This document shows positions 16,838-24,034 of a stretch of 64,000 nt of DNA, piece by piece (positions within the stretch are counted from its first letter, which is position 1; each line of letters opens with the position of its first letter). The DNA lies in assembly GCA_902363675.1 (NCBI GenBank), contig CABJAV010000001.1, forward strand, positions 1 to 64,000, in the 5' to 3' direction. The notes beneath the pieces were generated by a model. That model made no database searches. It saw only the letters and a list, made by a program, of their open reading frames with translations, and was not told the origin of the DNA. This DNA is from Lachnospiraceae bacterium. Its GTDB lineage: Bacteria; Bacillota; Clostridia; Lachnospirales; Lachnospiraceae. Position numbers and translations under genes: made by a program.

Positions 16838-17100
16838 TGAAAATCTGGTTCAAATTGTGGACAGACACGAGACTTGTGAAGTCCGAAACCATTGAGATAG
16901 AAGATGACGATACACGCACCCACAAAATTTTCCGGGCTTTGGAGGAAGCATGCCTTCGGTTTGACCTTGGAAAACCAATCTGGTTAGATGCCAATGTCAA
17001 GGAATTTCAGAGACGGTCAAAGACACGATTCGGAAAAGATAATTTTGTGGAAGAGATTGATTTTGATTATATGGAAATGCAGGTGCTGGAAGAAGATTAG
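16837..17100 (+). CDS. Conserved small hypothetical protein
   Basis: This 87-residue acidic soluble protein starts MKIWFKLWTDTRLVKSETIE and ends with an acidic tail. The ATG at 16837 overlaps the stop of the methyltransferase gene, with AGAGGAGGAAG upstream as ribosome site, so the two are co-translated. I recognise no domain. Tight coupling suggests a role near RNA modification or simple co-expression. Confidence 0.75.
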   Translation: MKIWFKLWTDTRLVKSETIEIEDDDTRTHKIFRALEEACLRFDLGKPIWLDANVKEFQRRSKTRFGKDNFVEEIDFDYMEMQVLEED

Positions 17101-17167
17101 AGGGCCTGTACAGAAACTTAAGATTTTCTAAAATATGGCAGCCATTGCTTATTTTATGCTGTAAATA

Positions 17168-17176
17168 TGGTATAAT
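17168..17176 (+). promoter_or_regulatory. Extended -10 promoter of the alarmone synthetase gene
   Basis: TGG directly before TATAAT (17171-17176) forms an extended -10 element. No good -35 lies at 16-18 bases; TTGCTT at 17145 is 20 bases away. Confidence 0.6.
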
Positions 17177-17197
17177 AAATAAGAATGGAGGGTACAT

Positions 17198-17881
17198 ATG
17201 GATACAACACAGATTTTGAATGAAGACATTGACAGTTGGGAGACTGCCATGTTTTTGTACAATTCCGCGTTGAAGGAAGTTGGCACGAAGCTGGATATTC
17301 TCAACGATGAGTTTGTACACATACATAAGTATAATCCGATAGAATACATTAAGAAGCGTATCAAGACACCAGAGAGTATCGTTAAGAAACTCAAACGTGA
17401 CAATTATGAAGTCACAATTGAAAATATGGTTAAGTACATTAAAGATATCGCGGGAATCCGCATCGTATGTTCATTTACCTCGGATATCTATCGTCTGGCA
17501 GAGATGATCGGAAAGCAGAACGACCTGACCGTCGTATCCATTAAGGATTACATCAAGCATCCGAAGGCCAGCGGATATAAAAGTTTTCATATGCAGGTAT
17601 CGTTGCCGATTTTTTTATCGGATCGCGTGGTAGATACAATGGTGGAAATTCAGATCCGAACCATTGCCATGGATTTCTGGGCAAGCCTGGAACATAAAAT
17701 TTATTACAAATTCGAGGGAAATGCACCGGATTATATCAGCCGGGACTTGAGGGAATGTGCAGAAATCGTATCGAATCTGGATGCAAAGATGCTTCAACTG
17801 AACACGGCGATTCTTGCTGAGAAGGCAAAAATGGAGGAAGAAAAGAAACTTCAGAGTGAGGCTTCAGAAGAAAGTAAATAA
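17198..17881 (+). CDS. relQ: Small alarmone synthetase, RelQ/YjbM type
   Basis: This 227-residue single-domain (p)ppGpp synthetase has KRIKTPESIVKKLKR, IKDIAGIRIVCSF with the catalytic Asp, and HPKASGYKSFHMQV. VEIQIRTIAMDFWASLEHK carries the catalytic Glu and the tail of the fold. There is no hydrolase or TGS domain. It would make alarmone from GTP/GDP and ATP under stress, independently of ribosome sensing. The start follows ATGGAGGGTACAT, and a strong terminator closes the unit. Confidence 0.92.
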   Translation: MDTTQILNEDIDSWETAMFLYNSALKEVGTKLDILNDEFVHIHKYNPIEYIKKRIKTPESIVKKLKRDNYEVTIENMVKYIKDIAGIRIVCSFTSDIYRLAEMIGKQNDLTVVSIKDYIKHPKASGYKSFHMQVSLPIFLSDRVVDTMVEIQIRTIAMDFWASLEHKIYYKFEGNAPDYISRDLRECAEIVSNLDAKMLQLNTAILAEKAKMEEEKKLQSEASEESK

Positions 17882-17890
17882 TGATATGAA

Positions 17891-17935
17891 AAAGACTGTA
17901 GGACATTGTGGTTTCTACAGTCTTTCTTTTTTTGC
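17891..17935 (+). terminator. Terminator after relQ
   Basis: A perfect 11-bp stem (17891-17901 with 17915-17925) is followed by a T-rich tract to 17934. Confidence 0.9.
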
Positions 17936-17978
17936 ATAGGAAAATCCTTTTATTGCAAATGGAATGCAGAAATGCTAC

Positions 17979-18014
17979 TATAATCCTATGGGATTCCTAT
18001 GGAAAACGGAATCC
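17979..18014 (+). promoter_or_regulatory. Candidate promoter and operator of metY
   Basis: TATAAT at 17979-17984 lacks a clear -35. Just downstream, GGATTCC (17991-17997) and GGAATCC (18008-18014) form a perfect 7-bp inverted repeat with a 10-base spacer, where an initiating polymerase would sit. It may be a repressor site for sulfur or methionine control; no regulator can be named. Confidence 0.4.
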
Positions 18015-18036
18015 GAAGATGAAAGGAGAAAATAAA

Positions 18037-19323
18037 ATGAGTGAATATAGAATGGGGACAAAATGCGTACAGGCAGGATATACACCGGGAAACGGAGAAC
18101 CAAGACAGATTCCGATTGTACAGTCTACGACTTTTAAATACAGCACAAGTGAAGATATGGGAAAATTGTTTGATTTAGAGGCAGAAGGATATTTTTACAG
18201 TCGTCTGCAGAATCCTACGAATGACCTTGTGGCAGCAAAGATTGCAGAGATGGAAGGCGGTACTGCAGCCATGCTTACATCATCCGGACAGGCAGCAAAT
18301 TTTTTTGCAATGTTTAACATCTGTGAATGTGGAGATCATATCGTAGCTTCTTCCTCTATTTATGGAGGTACTTTTAACCTGATCGCTGTGACGATGGCGA
18401 AGATGGGAATTACAGCAACATTCGTATCACCGGATGCAACGGAAGAAGAGCTGAATGCGGCATTTCAGCCGAATACCAAGCTGATGTTTGGTGAGACCAT
18501 TGCAAACCCGGCACTGACCGTTCTGGATATTGAGCTTTTTGCAAAAGTGGCACATGAGCATGGAGTACCGCTGATCGTGGATAACACATTCCCGACACCG
18601 GTAAACTGCCGTCCATTCGAATGGGGCGCAGATATTGTCACACATTCTACAACAAAGTATATGGACGGACATGGCGCTGCATTAGGCGGAGCAATCGTAG
18701 ATAGTGGACGATTTGACTGGATGGCACATGCAGACAAATATCCGGGACTTTGTACACCGGATGAGAGCTATCATGGAATTACCTATGCAGAAAAATTTGG
18801 AAAAGAGGGTGCTTTTATCACAAAATGTACCTCACAGCTGATGCGGGATTTTGGTTCCATGCAGTCACCGTACAATGCATTTATTCTCAATCTTGGTTTG
18901 GAATCATTGCATGTGCGTATGCCAAAGCATGTGGAGAACGGACAGGCCGTGGCTGAATTTTTGGAAAAGCATCCAAAAGTTGCCTATGTTAATTATTCCG
19001 GACTTCCATCCAATAAATATTATGAGAGAGCACAGAAATACCTGCCGAACGGCGGATGCGGCGTAGTTTCCTTTGGATTAAAGGGAGGACGTGAAGCGGC
19101 TTCTACATTTATGAAGACACTGAAACTGGGCGCAATTGAGACACATGTAGCAGATGCGAGAACCTGCTGCCTCAACCCGGCCACATCGACACACAGACAG
19201 ATGAATGATGAGCAGCTTAAGGAAGCAGGTGTGCCTGCAGAACTGATCCGAATCAGCCTTGGTCTTGAAGACAAGGAAGATCTGATTGCAGATATCTCCA
19301 ATGCACTTGATGCAATCCAATAA
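18037..19323 (+). CDS. metY: O-acetylhomoserine sulfhydrylase-type PLP enzyme
   Basis: This 428-residue Cys/Met-metabolism PLP enzyme has the Schiff-base lysine at about residue 207 in THSTTKYMDGHGAALGG. SRLQNPTNDLVAAKIAEMEGG and the C-terminal CCLNPATSTHRQM block are typical of MetY. It would make homocysteine or methionine precursors from O-acetylhomoserine and sulfide or methanethiol. Methionine gamma-lyase-like activity is an alternative. The start at 18037 follows GAAAGGAGAAAATAAA. It converges on the minus-strand exporter genes, with only five bases between the stops. Confidence 0.9.
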   Translation: MSEYRMGTKCVQAGYTPGNGEPRQIPIVQSTTFKYSTSEDMGKLFDLEAEGYFYSRLQNPTNDLVAAKIAEMEGGTAAMLTSSGQAANFFAMFNICECGDHIVASSSIYGGTFNLIAVTMAKMGITATFVSPDATEEELNAAFQPNTKLMFGETIANPALTVLDIELFAKVAHEHGVPLIVDNTFPTPVNCRPFEWGADIVTHSTTKYMDGHGAALGGAIVDSGRFDWMAHADKYPGLCTPDESYHGITYAEKFGKEGAFITKCTSQLMRDFGSMQSPYNAFILNLGLESLHVRMPKHVENGQAVAEFLEKHPKVAYVNYSGLPSNKYYERAQKYLPNGGCGVVSFGLKGGREAASTFMKTLKLGAIETHVADARTCCLNPATSTHRQMNDEQLKEAGVPAELIRISLGLEDKEDLIADISNALDAIQ

Positions 19324-19328
19324 GATTT

Positions 19329-19769
19329 CTATTTCTGATTCCGGGAGCGGTGAAAGATCGCTTCCGGAATCGCAAATCCAAAAATAATTCCAAACACAAT
19401 CGCCAGAGCAATTTCAAATGTTTCAAGTCCCTTTGCGGAAAAAAGCGCGCTTTCTTTTGTGATCAGATAGTACGCGGTATAATAAATGCCTGCGCCGGGT
19501 ACCAAAGGGAAAATTCCACATAATAAATATACTGTGGCAGGATTGCGCCGCACAACGGCCATCGTTCTTGAAAAAACAGTCAGAATAAAAGTGGCAACCA
19601 AAGAGGCAAGCACCACATTGCCATTTAGCTGAAACAGAATATAGTATACGATCCAGCCGAGTGCGCCGGATAAACCACAGAAAACGAGTTCTTTTTTAGG
19701 TGCGCAGAATAAAAGCGCAAAAGCAATCGTTGCAATCATTGCGAGCACAAATTGAATCACATATGTCAT
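19329..19769 (-). CDS. ThrE-type exporter, second component (DUF3815-like)
   Basis: This 146-residue membrane protein has four to five hydrophobic segments and the family phrase GIFPLVPGAGIYYTAYYL. It corresponds to the C-terminal half of the ThrE threonine/serine exporter. I start it at the ATG at 19769 (MTYVIQFVLA), preceded on its strand by GGGAGGAGG. The longer upstream frame has no site of its own and lies in the preceding gene. It overlaps the first component by four bases (ATGA), so the pair is translationally coupled. Confidence 0.88.
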   Translation of the reverse strand: MTYVIQFVLAMIATIAFALLFCAPKKELVFCGLSGALGWIVYYILFQLNGNVVLASLVATFILTVFSRTMAVVRRNPATVYLLCGIFPLVPGAGIYYTAYYLITKESALFSAKGLETFEIALAIVFGIIFGFAIPEAIFHRSRNQK

Positions 19770-20545
19770 AAAGGAAAACCTCCTCCCATATAGCGGAACA
19801 GAATAATCGGAAGACCAACACCTACTGCAATACACAGTGCCGTGAGCAGTGCATCAATGAGATGAATCGTTCCGGACAGATAATCACTGTTATAAAAATC
19901 ACGGATTGAAGTAGTAAAAACAATTCCCGGAACAAGTGGCATGATATCACCGATAATGATCTTGTCATAATGAATCGGAAGTCCGGTCATAAAAACGAGA
20001 ATGGTCAGTACTGCCACAAGAATGCTTGCATAGATCGTCGTGAGAAAACGTGTAATGTGGTGCTTTTGGCACGCAAGGAGAAACGCTTCCTCCAGTCCAC
20101 CGATGATCGTGGCAAAAAGCATGTCGAGCACATGGGTGCCGCCAAAGAGATAACAGAGACATCCGCAGGCAATCGCGCATCCGCCGATAAGCAGAGGCCT
20201 CGGATAAGAGGGAAGTTTTTTACACTCTTCCAGTCGTATATTTGCTTCGGAAATGGAGCAGGTGTGGTCACAGATATCTCTTGTCAGCTGATTTAAAGCC
20301 GCCACTTTGCCAAGATTCACACCGGAGAGAGGCACATGCCGGATCATACTGCAGGCGTCGTCGCGACTTTCATTGGCGCTGGCGAAGATACCGTTCGAGA
20401 GAACGTACACGTCAAAGTCTTCGATGCCGTATGCTTCGAGTATTCGTATGAGAGAGTCTTCCACGCGGTAGAGTTCGGCGCCGCTTCGCAGCATGATGTC
20501 ACCGATTTCTACGGCAAGTGTCATAATTTCTTTCGTTTGCACCAT
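19766..20545 (-). CDS. ThrE-type exporter, first component (DUF1212-like)
   Basis: This 259-residue protein has a soluble N-terminal part (LAVEIGDIMLRSGAELYRVE, SNGIFAS) and five C-terminal membrane segments, including GGCAIACGCLCYLFGG. It matches the N-terminal half of ThrE. With the next gene it should form an amino-acid or small-molecule exporter driven by the proton gradient; the substrate is not proven. In fused relatives both halves are one chain, while here they are split, as is common in Firmicutes. The ATG at 20545 follows GAAAGGAA. Confidence 0.88.
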   Translation of the reverse strand: MVQTKEIMTLAVEIGDIMLRSGAELYRVEDSLIRILEAYGIEDFDVYVLSNGIFASANESRDDACSMIRHVPLSGVNLGKVAALNQLTRDICDHTCSISEANIRLEECKKLPSYPRPLLIGGCAIACGCLCYLFGGTHVLDMLFATIIGGLEEAFLLACQKHHITRFLTTIYASILVAVLTILVFMTGLPIHYDKIIIGDIMPLVPGIVFTTSIRDFYNSDYLSGTIHLIDALLTALCIAVGVGLPIILFRYMGGGFPL

Positions 20546-20581
20546 AGAATGCAGTTCCTTTCACATAATACTTGGTTGTCG

Positions 20582-20857
20582 GAGGCCCTTCAAAGTTGTT
20601 GTTTCCTTGCTCTGCGTGGGTGCTCTTCTTTTCAGGTTAGTTATCCAGAATTTGAATTTTCAAAAAATTCCCCACTGACTCCTTTTATGATTTCCGTCCG
20701 TTCAAGTTTCGACAGTGCCCGTGCCTTGTCGAAACGCGAGCCGGACAGAAAATTTGAGTCAGTGGGAAACTTCATGAAAATATCAAAATTCTGTCTAAAA
20801 CCACCTGAAAAGAAGAGCACCCACGCAGAGCAGCGGCAACACGAACTTTGATACCTC
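20582..20857. repeat. 276-bp near-palindromic foldback element
   Basis: The 433-base gap 20546-20978 is mostly one giant imperfect inverted repeat. The best arms are a perfect 30 bp (20608-20637 with 20803-20832). Outside them CAAAGTT 20591-20597 pairs with AACTTTG 20844-20850, and GAGG with CCTC at the ends. Inside, CAGAATTTGA and CACTGACTC pair with matching stretches before 20803. The centre GTTTCGACA...TGTCGAAAC closes the loop. No transposase or long frame is inside. It could be a non-autonomous (MITE-like) element, a dispersed structural repeat, or a long hairpin RNA between oppositely oriented genes. Confidence 0.85.
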
Positions 20858-20926
20858 ACATCTACTCTTAATGTATGTCCAAAAGGAGAACCTGTCAATC
20901 ATCTTTTGGCATACTTCGAAAATTTG

Positions 20927-20955
20927 GAATAATGCGTAAAAAAAGGTACATACTA
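20927..20955 (+). promoter_or_regulatory. Candidate forespore (sigma-G-type) promoter of spoVAA block
   Basis: GAATA at 20927-20931 and CATACTA at 20949-20955 are spaced by 17 bases, close to the Bacillus subtilis sigma-G pattern GHATR, about 18 bases, CATNHTA. The same -10 heptamer occurs in front of spoVAD and of the lipoprotein gene at 31963. Confidence 0.65.
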
Positions 20956-20978
20956 GCACAGAAGAAAAGGAGGCGCGC

Positions 20979-21164
20979 ATGGAACAACAAAGCAAAAAGA
21001 AACACACAGGTAATGGTGTACGCTGCTACCGTATCATATTGGGCATCGCCCTTGTCGTTATCATTGCACTGACAGGCTGGTATATGCTGTCCTGCAGCAA
21101 AAATGCAACGCCGAAGGAAGGAACGCTTGTAAAGAGCAATTGTGAATATGAAGGAAAAGCATGA
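20979..21164 (+). CDS. Small single-pass membrane protein heading the spoVA block
   Basis: This 61-residue protein has a basic N-terminus, one hydrophobic segment at about residues 20-38 and a Cys at 39 (WYMLSCSK) that gives a weak lipobox. It has a strong ribosome site (AAAGGAGGCG), lies 24 bases after the candidate forespore promoter and overlaps the start of spoVAA. It is therefore probably the first gene of the forespore operon. I do not recognise a family. An inner-forespore-membrane accessory to the SpoVA channel is a guess from position only. Confidence 0.65.
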   Translation: MEQQSKKKHTGNGVRCYRIILGIALVVIIALTGWYMLSCSKNATPKEGTLVKSNCEYEGKA

Positions 21165-21795
21165 AACGGTATATGTGAAAGCAGATATGAACAGTGTCTG
21201 CTACGAGCCGCAGATAAAAATCATGGATGTGATGTCGGTACAATGCAGTGATCCGGCCATTGCCGCCGGTGTAAAGAATAAAACACTATATACCTTTAAA
21301 AAGGATGTTGGAAAGAAAAAGAAGCGCATCGAGGTATTTTCCATACTGAATGTGATTGACCTGATCCTGCAGGACTATCCGAATGTGGAGGTCGTAAGTT
21401 ATGGAGAACAGGATTTTGTTGTGGAATATATCGCATCTCCGATCGCACCAAAATGGAGAGAGTATTTCAAAGTGATATTGTTGTGCATTACCATTTTTTT
21501 AGGATCTGCATTTACAATTATGGCGTTTAACAATGACATTTCCATCGGGGAAGTGTTTGATCGGTTCTATGGACAGGTGATCGGGCAGAAAAAACCGACT
21601 GTGTCAGAAATTGAAATCTGTTATGGACTTGGCCTGGCAGTTGGAATTCTGGTGTTCTTTAATCATATTGGCAAAAAGAAAATTACATCAGATCCGACAC
21701 CGATTCAGGTAGAAATGCGTAAGTACGAAAAAGACATTGATACCACCTTTATTGAGAATGCAGGGCGGAAAGGACATGAGCATGATGTTAATTAG
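21142..21795 (+). CDS. spoVAA: Stage V sporulation protein AA
   Basis: This protein of about 217 residues has a soluble N-terminal half with YVKADMNSV, DVMSVQCSDPAIA and VSYGEQDFVVEYI. Two membrane segments follow (LLCITIFLGSAFTIMAFNND and CYGLGLAVGILVFF). It is part of the SpoVA system that moves calcium dipicolinate into the spore and releases it at germination. The start is GTG 21142 (AAAGAG five bases upstream) or ATG 21148; both overlap the previous gene. It overlaps spoVAB by 14 bases. Confidence 0.9.
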   Translation: MNMKEKHETVYVKADMNSVCYEPQIKIMDVMSVQCSDPAIAAGVKNKTLYTFKKDVGKKKKRIEVFSILNVIDLILQDYPNVEVVSYGEQDFVVEYIASPIAPKWREYFKVILLCITIFLGSAFTIMAFNNDISIGEVFDRFYGQVIGQKKPTVSEIEICYGLGLAVGILVFFNHIGKKKITSDPTPIQVEMRKYEKDIDTTFIENAGRKGHEHDVN

Positions 21796-22234
21796 CCACA
21801 TACTGATAGGTCTGCTTGCAATTGCCTGTGGAATTGCTGTGTCTGCCGGAACATTTGCCTTCATTCTGGTCATTGGTGTAGTTCCGCGTATGATCAAAAA
21901 AAATAATATGGGAAATCATATTTTCGAGATTGAGAACAGCATTGTTTTCGGCGTAATGGTTGGAGCGATATTTTCTGTTTTTGAGTGGGAGGCGCGTTTC
22001 CCGATTCCGTGGATGGCGCATGTGATGGTTGCCATCTACGGTCTGGCAGCTGGAATTTTTGTCGGATGTATTGCAGTGGCGCTGGCGGAAATTTTAAATA
22101 CATTTCCGATTTTGTTTCGACGGCTGTATATCAACCGGGGATTGAGCTGGGTCATGATTGCCATGGCATTTGGAAAACTGGCTGGTTCGATGTATTACTT
22201 TTTCTGTGGGTATGGCCTGCCAAAGTACTGGTAA
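21782..22234 (+). CDS. spoVAB: Stage V sporulation protein AB
   Basis: This 150-residue membrane protein has four hydrophobic segments (ILIGLLAIACGIAVSAGTFA at the start). Typical SpoVAB phrases include FAFILVIGVVPRM and SIVFGVMVGAIFSVFEW. I choose ATG 21782 because AAAGGA lies seven bases upstream; ATG 21776 is too close to it. It acts with SpoVAA in dipicolinate uptake. The next sporulation gene, spoVAC, is separated by an unrelated-looking gene. Confidence 0.9.
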   Translation: MMLISHILIGLLAIACGIAVSAGTFAFILVIGVVPRMIKKNNMGNHIFEIENSIVFGVMVGAIFSVFEWEARFPIPWMAHVMVAIYGLAAGIFVGCIAVALAEILNTFPILFRRLYINRGLSWVMIAMAFGKLAGSMYYFFCGYGLPKYW

Positions 22235-22247
22235 AGCGTATGGATTG

Positions 22248-22256
22248 TGGTACAAT
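22248..22256 (+). promoter_or_regulatory. Candidate extended -10 promoter inside the spoVA block
   Basis: TGG directly before TACAAT (22251-22256) looks like a vegetative extended -10 element upstream of the gene at 22304. No -35 of quality is visible. Confidence 0.4.
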
Positions 22257-22303
22257 AACAGACAGTAGAACATACAAAAGAGAAAGGAAAAGAGGAAATA
22301 TTT

Positions 22304-22645
22304 ATGGTAACATCCATTGCACGCCAGAGTGTAATTTTAAAATGCAATATGCAAAAATCGGTATTGCTTGGTAATTATGAATTTTATTATATTGCAGGAC
22401 TTTTAAAAAAATTATTTAATGTATCGGCAGATGCAGATATGGAACCGGAGGCGTTATCAGAATACCTGTTGAGTGTTGTAGATACGCTTTCTCCCAAGGA
22501 TGAAAAAGAAGCGTATCTGATTAAGATGGTCAAAGGATATGAACCACTTCCGGAGCATGATGAGCAGATGAAGGAATTGTTCGCATGGGGAGAACAGGAG
22601 CCGGATCTGTGGCAGGTAAAAACGAGCTTTCATCCAACCTTGTAG
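22304..22645 (+). CDS. Hypothetical protein between spoVAB and spoVAC
   Basis: This 113-residue acidic soluble protein includes QKSVLLGNYEFYYIAGLLKK and a Pro/Glu-rich C-terminal half (KDEKEAYLIKMVKGYEPLPE). A purine-rich ribosome site (AGAAAGGAAAAGAGG) precedes it. I recognise no family. It interrupts the usual spoVAB-spoVAC adjacency and has a possible vegetative promoter of its own. It may be an inserted housekeeping gene rather than a sporulation protein. Confidence 0.65.
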   Translation: MVTSIARQSVILKCNMQKSVLLGNYEFYYIAGLLKKLFNVSADADMEPEALSEYLLSVVDTLSPKDEKEAYLIKMVKGYEPLPEHDEQMKELFAWGEQEPDLWQVKTSFHPTL

Positions 22646-22695
22646 GGAGCCTTTGATCCGTTTCTTTGCAGATGCCATATTGGAAGGAGCAGAGA

Positions 22696-23184
22696 ATGAA
22701 TCAAAAACAGCAGCAAATAGATCAAAAGCAGCAGGAACGAAACAAACAGTACAGCGAATATGTCAAAAAGGTAACACCTACCCATAATCTGTTGACAAAT
22801 ATGGGAAAAGCCTTTGTGATGGGAGGTGTAATCTGCCTTTTGGGACAGATCATTTTAAACATTGCAATGGGCGTGTTTGGAGCAAAGCAGGATGACGCGG
22901 CGTTGTGGTGCAGCCTGATACTGGTATTGCTTTCGGTAATACTTACGAGCTTTAATGTCTATGGACTTCTGGCAAACTGGGGAGGTGCTGGGGCGTTGGT
23001 TCCGATTACCGGATTTGCAAATGGTGTATGCTCATCGGCGGTAGAGTTTCAGAAAGAGGGGCAGGTATTTGGAATCGGATGCCAGATTTTTAAAATTGCA
23101 GGTCCCGTAATTTTATATGGCATTTTTTCCAGTTGGGTGCTGGGGCTGATTTACTGGATTTTAGGGATGTTTCGCATAGTTTAA
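22696..23184 (+). CDS. spoVAC: Stage V sporulation protein AC
   Basis: This 162-residue membrane protein begins with a Gln/Lys-rich stretch (NQKQQQIDQKQQERNKQ), followed by YVKKVTPTHNLLTNMGKAF and several hydrophobic segments. NWGGAGALVPITGFANGV is a SpoVAC/SpoVAE hallmark. SpoVAC is the channel subunit thought to be mechanosensitive and to pass dipicolinate. The ATG at 22696 follows GGAAGGAGC. spoVAD and spoVAE, normally next, lie about 7.2 kb downstream. Confidence 0.94.
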   Translation: MNQKQQQIDQKQQERNKQYSEYVKKVTPTHNLLTNMGKAFVMGGVICLLGQIILNIAMGVFGAKQDDAALWCSLILVLLSVILTSFNVYGLLANWGGAGALVPITGFANGVCSSAVEFQKEGQVFGIGCQIFKIAGPVILYGIFSSWVLGLIYWILGMFRIV

Positions 23185-23235
23185 TTGACAGAAATAATTT
23201 GTAAAGATATAATGAGAATATCTTTACAAATTATT
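23185..23235 (+). promoter_or_regulatory. Sigma-A promoter embedded in an 18-bp palindrome
   Basis: TTGACA at 23185-23190 and TATAAT at 23208-23213 have the ideal 17-base spacing. A perfect 18-bp inverted repeat (23193-23210 with 23218-23235, seven-base spacer) covers the spacer, the -10 and the start point. No T-run follows, so it is not a terminator. A dimeric repressor binding here would block the promoter. Confidence 0.8.
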
Positions 23236-23254
23236 TATAATGATGGAGAAAACG

Positions 23255-23602
23255 ATGACAGTTGAGCAGGTATACAAGAACATGGATAGCGATTATGCAT
23301 CCGTCAAAGATCGTTTGCAGAATGATGCTCTGATTGAGAAGTTTCTCATTAAATTTCTCGCAGATGAGAGCTATGCAAATATATTCAAAAATCTGGAAGC
23401 ACAGAATCTTGAAGAAGCGTTTCGTGCGGCTCATACTTTGAAGGGCGTATGCCAGAACCTTGGACTGGATCGTCTGTACAAGTCAAGCTATGATGTGACA
23501 GAGGCATTACGAAACGGAAAGAATGATGTGACCTCGGAGATGATGGAAAAGTTAGAGTCTGATTATGACATAACAGTTTCATCTATTCGTGAACTTCAAT
23601 AA
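23255..23602 (+). CDS. Stand-alone histidine phosphotransfer (Hpt) protein
   Basis: This 115-residue helical protein has the Hpt signature AAHTLKGVCQNLGLDRL, with phospho-accepting His at residue 60. It should relay phosphate between a hybrid kinase and a response regulator. No kinase or regulator is nearby, so its partners are encoded elsewhere. ATG 23240 overlaps the ribosome site, so I start at 23255 (after TGGAGAAAACG). It has its own consensus promoter inside a palindrome, which suggests tight repression. Confidence 0.9.
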   Translation: MTVEQVYKNMDSDYASVKDRLQNDALIEKFLIKFLADESYANIFKNLEAQNLEEAFRAAHTLKGVCQNLGLDRLYKSSYDVTEALRNGKNDVTSEMMEKLESDYDITVSSIRELQ

Positions 23603-23727
23603 CAGAAATTATTGGGCATTGCTTACAGCATATAAAGAATAAAAAAATCCAAACTGCACATACTTGATTTTGTAAGAATATAAGGCAATTTTAAATAAGC
23701 TGATATTCAAGGTCATGGAGGCAGTGT

Positions 23728-23919
23728 ATGGTAAAAGAAGACGGACTTCCATTGGGACTGGGATTCGGACTTGCGATGAACGAAGATGCGATGCGAGGCT
23801 TTTCCTCTTTGGATGATGACGAAAAAAAACAGGTCATTGATGCAGCCCGAAGCATTGGTTCCAAGGAAGAAATGCAACAGTTTGTAAACAGTATTGCGGA
23901 AATTGGAAGAACAAAATAA
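23728..23919 (+). CDS. Small conserved acidic protein
   Basis: This 63-residue soluble protein begins MVKEDGLPLGLGFGLAMNED and is mostly helical afterwards (SLDDDEKKQVIDAARSI). The ribosome site ATGGAGGCAG precedes it and a terminator follows, so it is a genuine monocistronic gene. The function is unknown. Confidence 0.75.
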   Translation: MVKEDGLPLGLGFGLAMNEDAMRGFSSLDDDEKKQVIDAARSIGSKEEMQQFVNSIAEIGRTK

Positions 23920-23926
23920 GTGGATG

Positions 23927-23975
23927 AAGTGGATGAAAAATCAGTCAAAATGGTTTTAAATCCACTTCTTTTTTT
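23927..23975 (+). terminator. Terminator after the 63-residue protein gene
   Basis: AAGTGGAT (23927-23934) pairs with ATCCACTT (23960-23967), followed by a long T-rich tract. Confidence 0.75.
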
Positions 23976-24034
23976 CGCTTTTTTTTGCTATAATAAAAAA
24001 TTGCAAAAAGACTGATGTTCTAAGGAGGAATATT

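Noticed and set aside
20336..20851. 171-codon plus-strand frame
   Set aside because: It is antisense to the ThrE-type gene and then runs through the foldback element. It has no ribosome site and no family resemblance.
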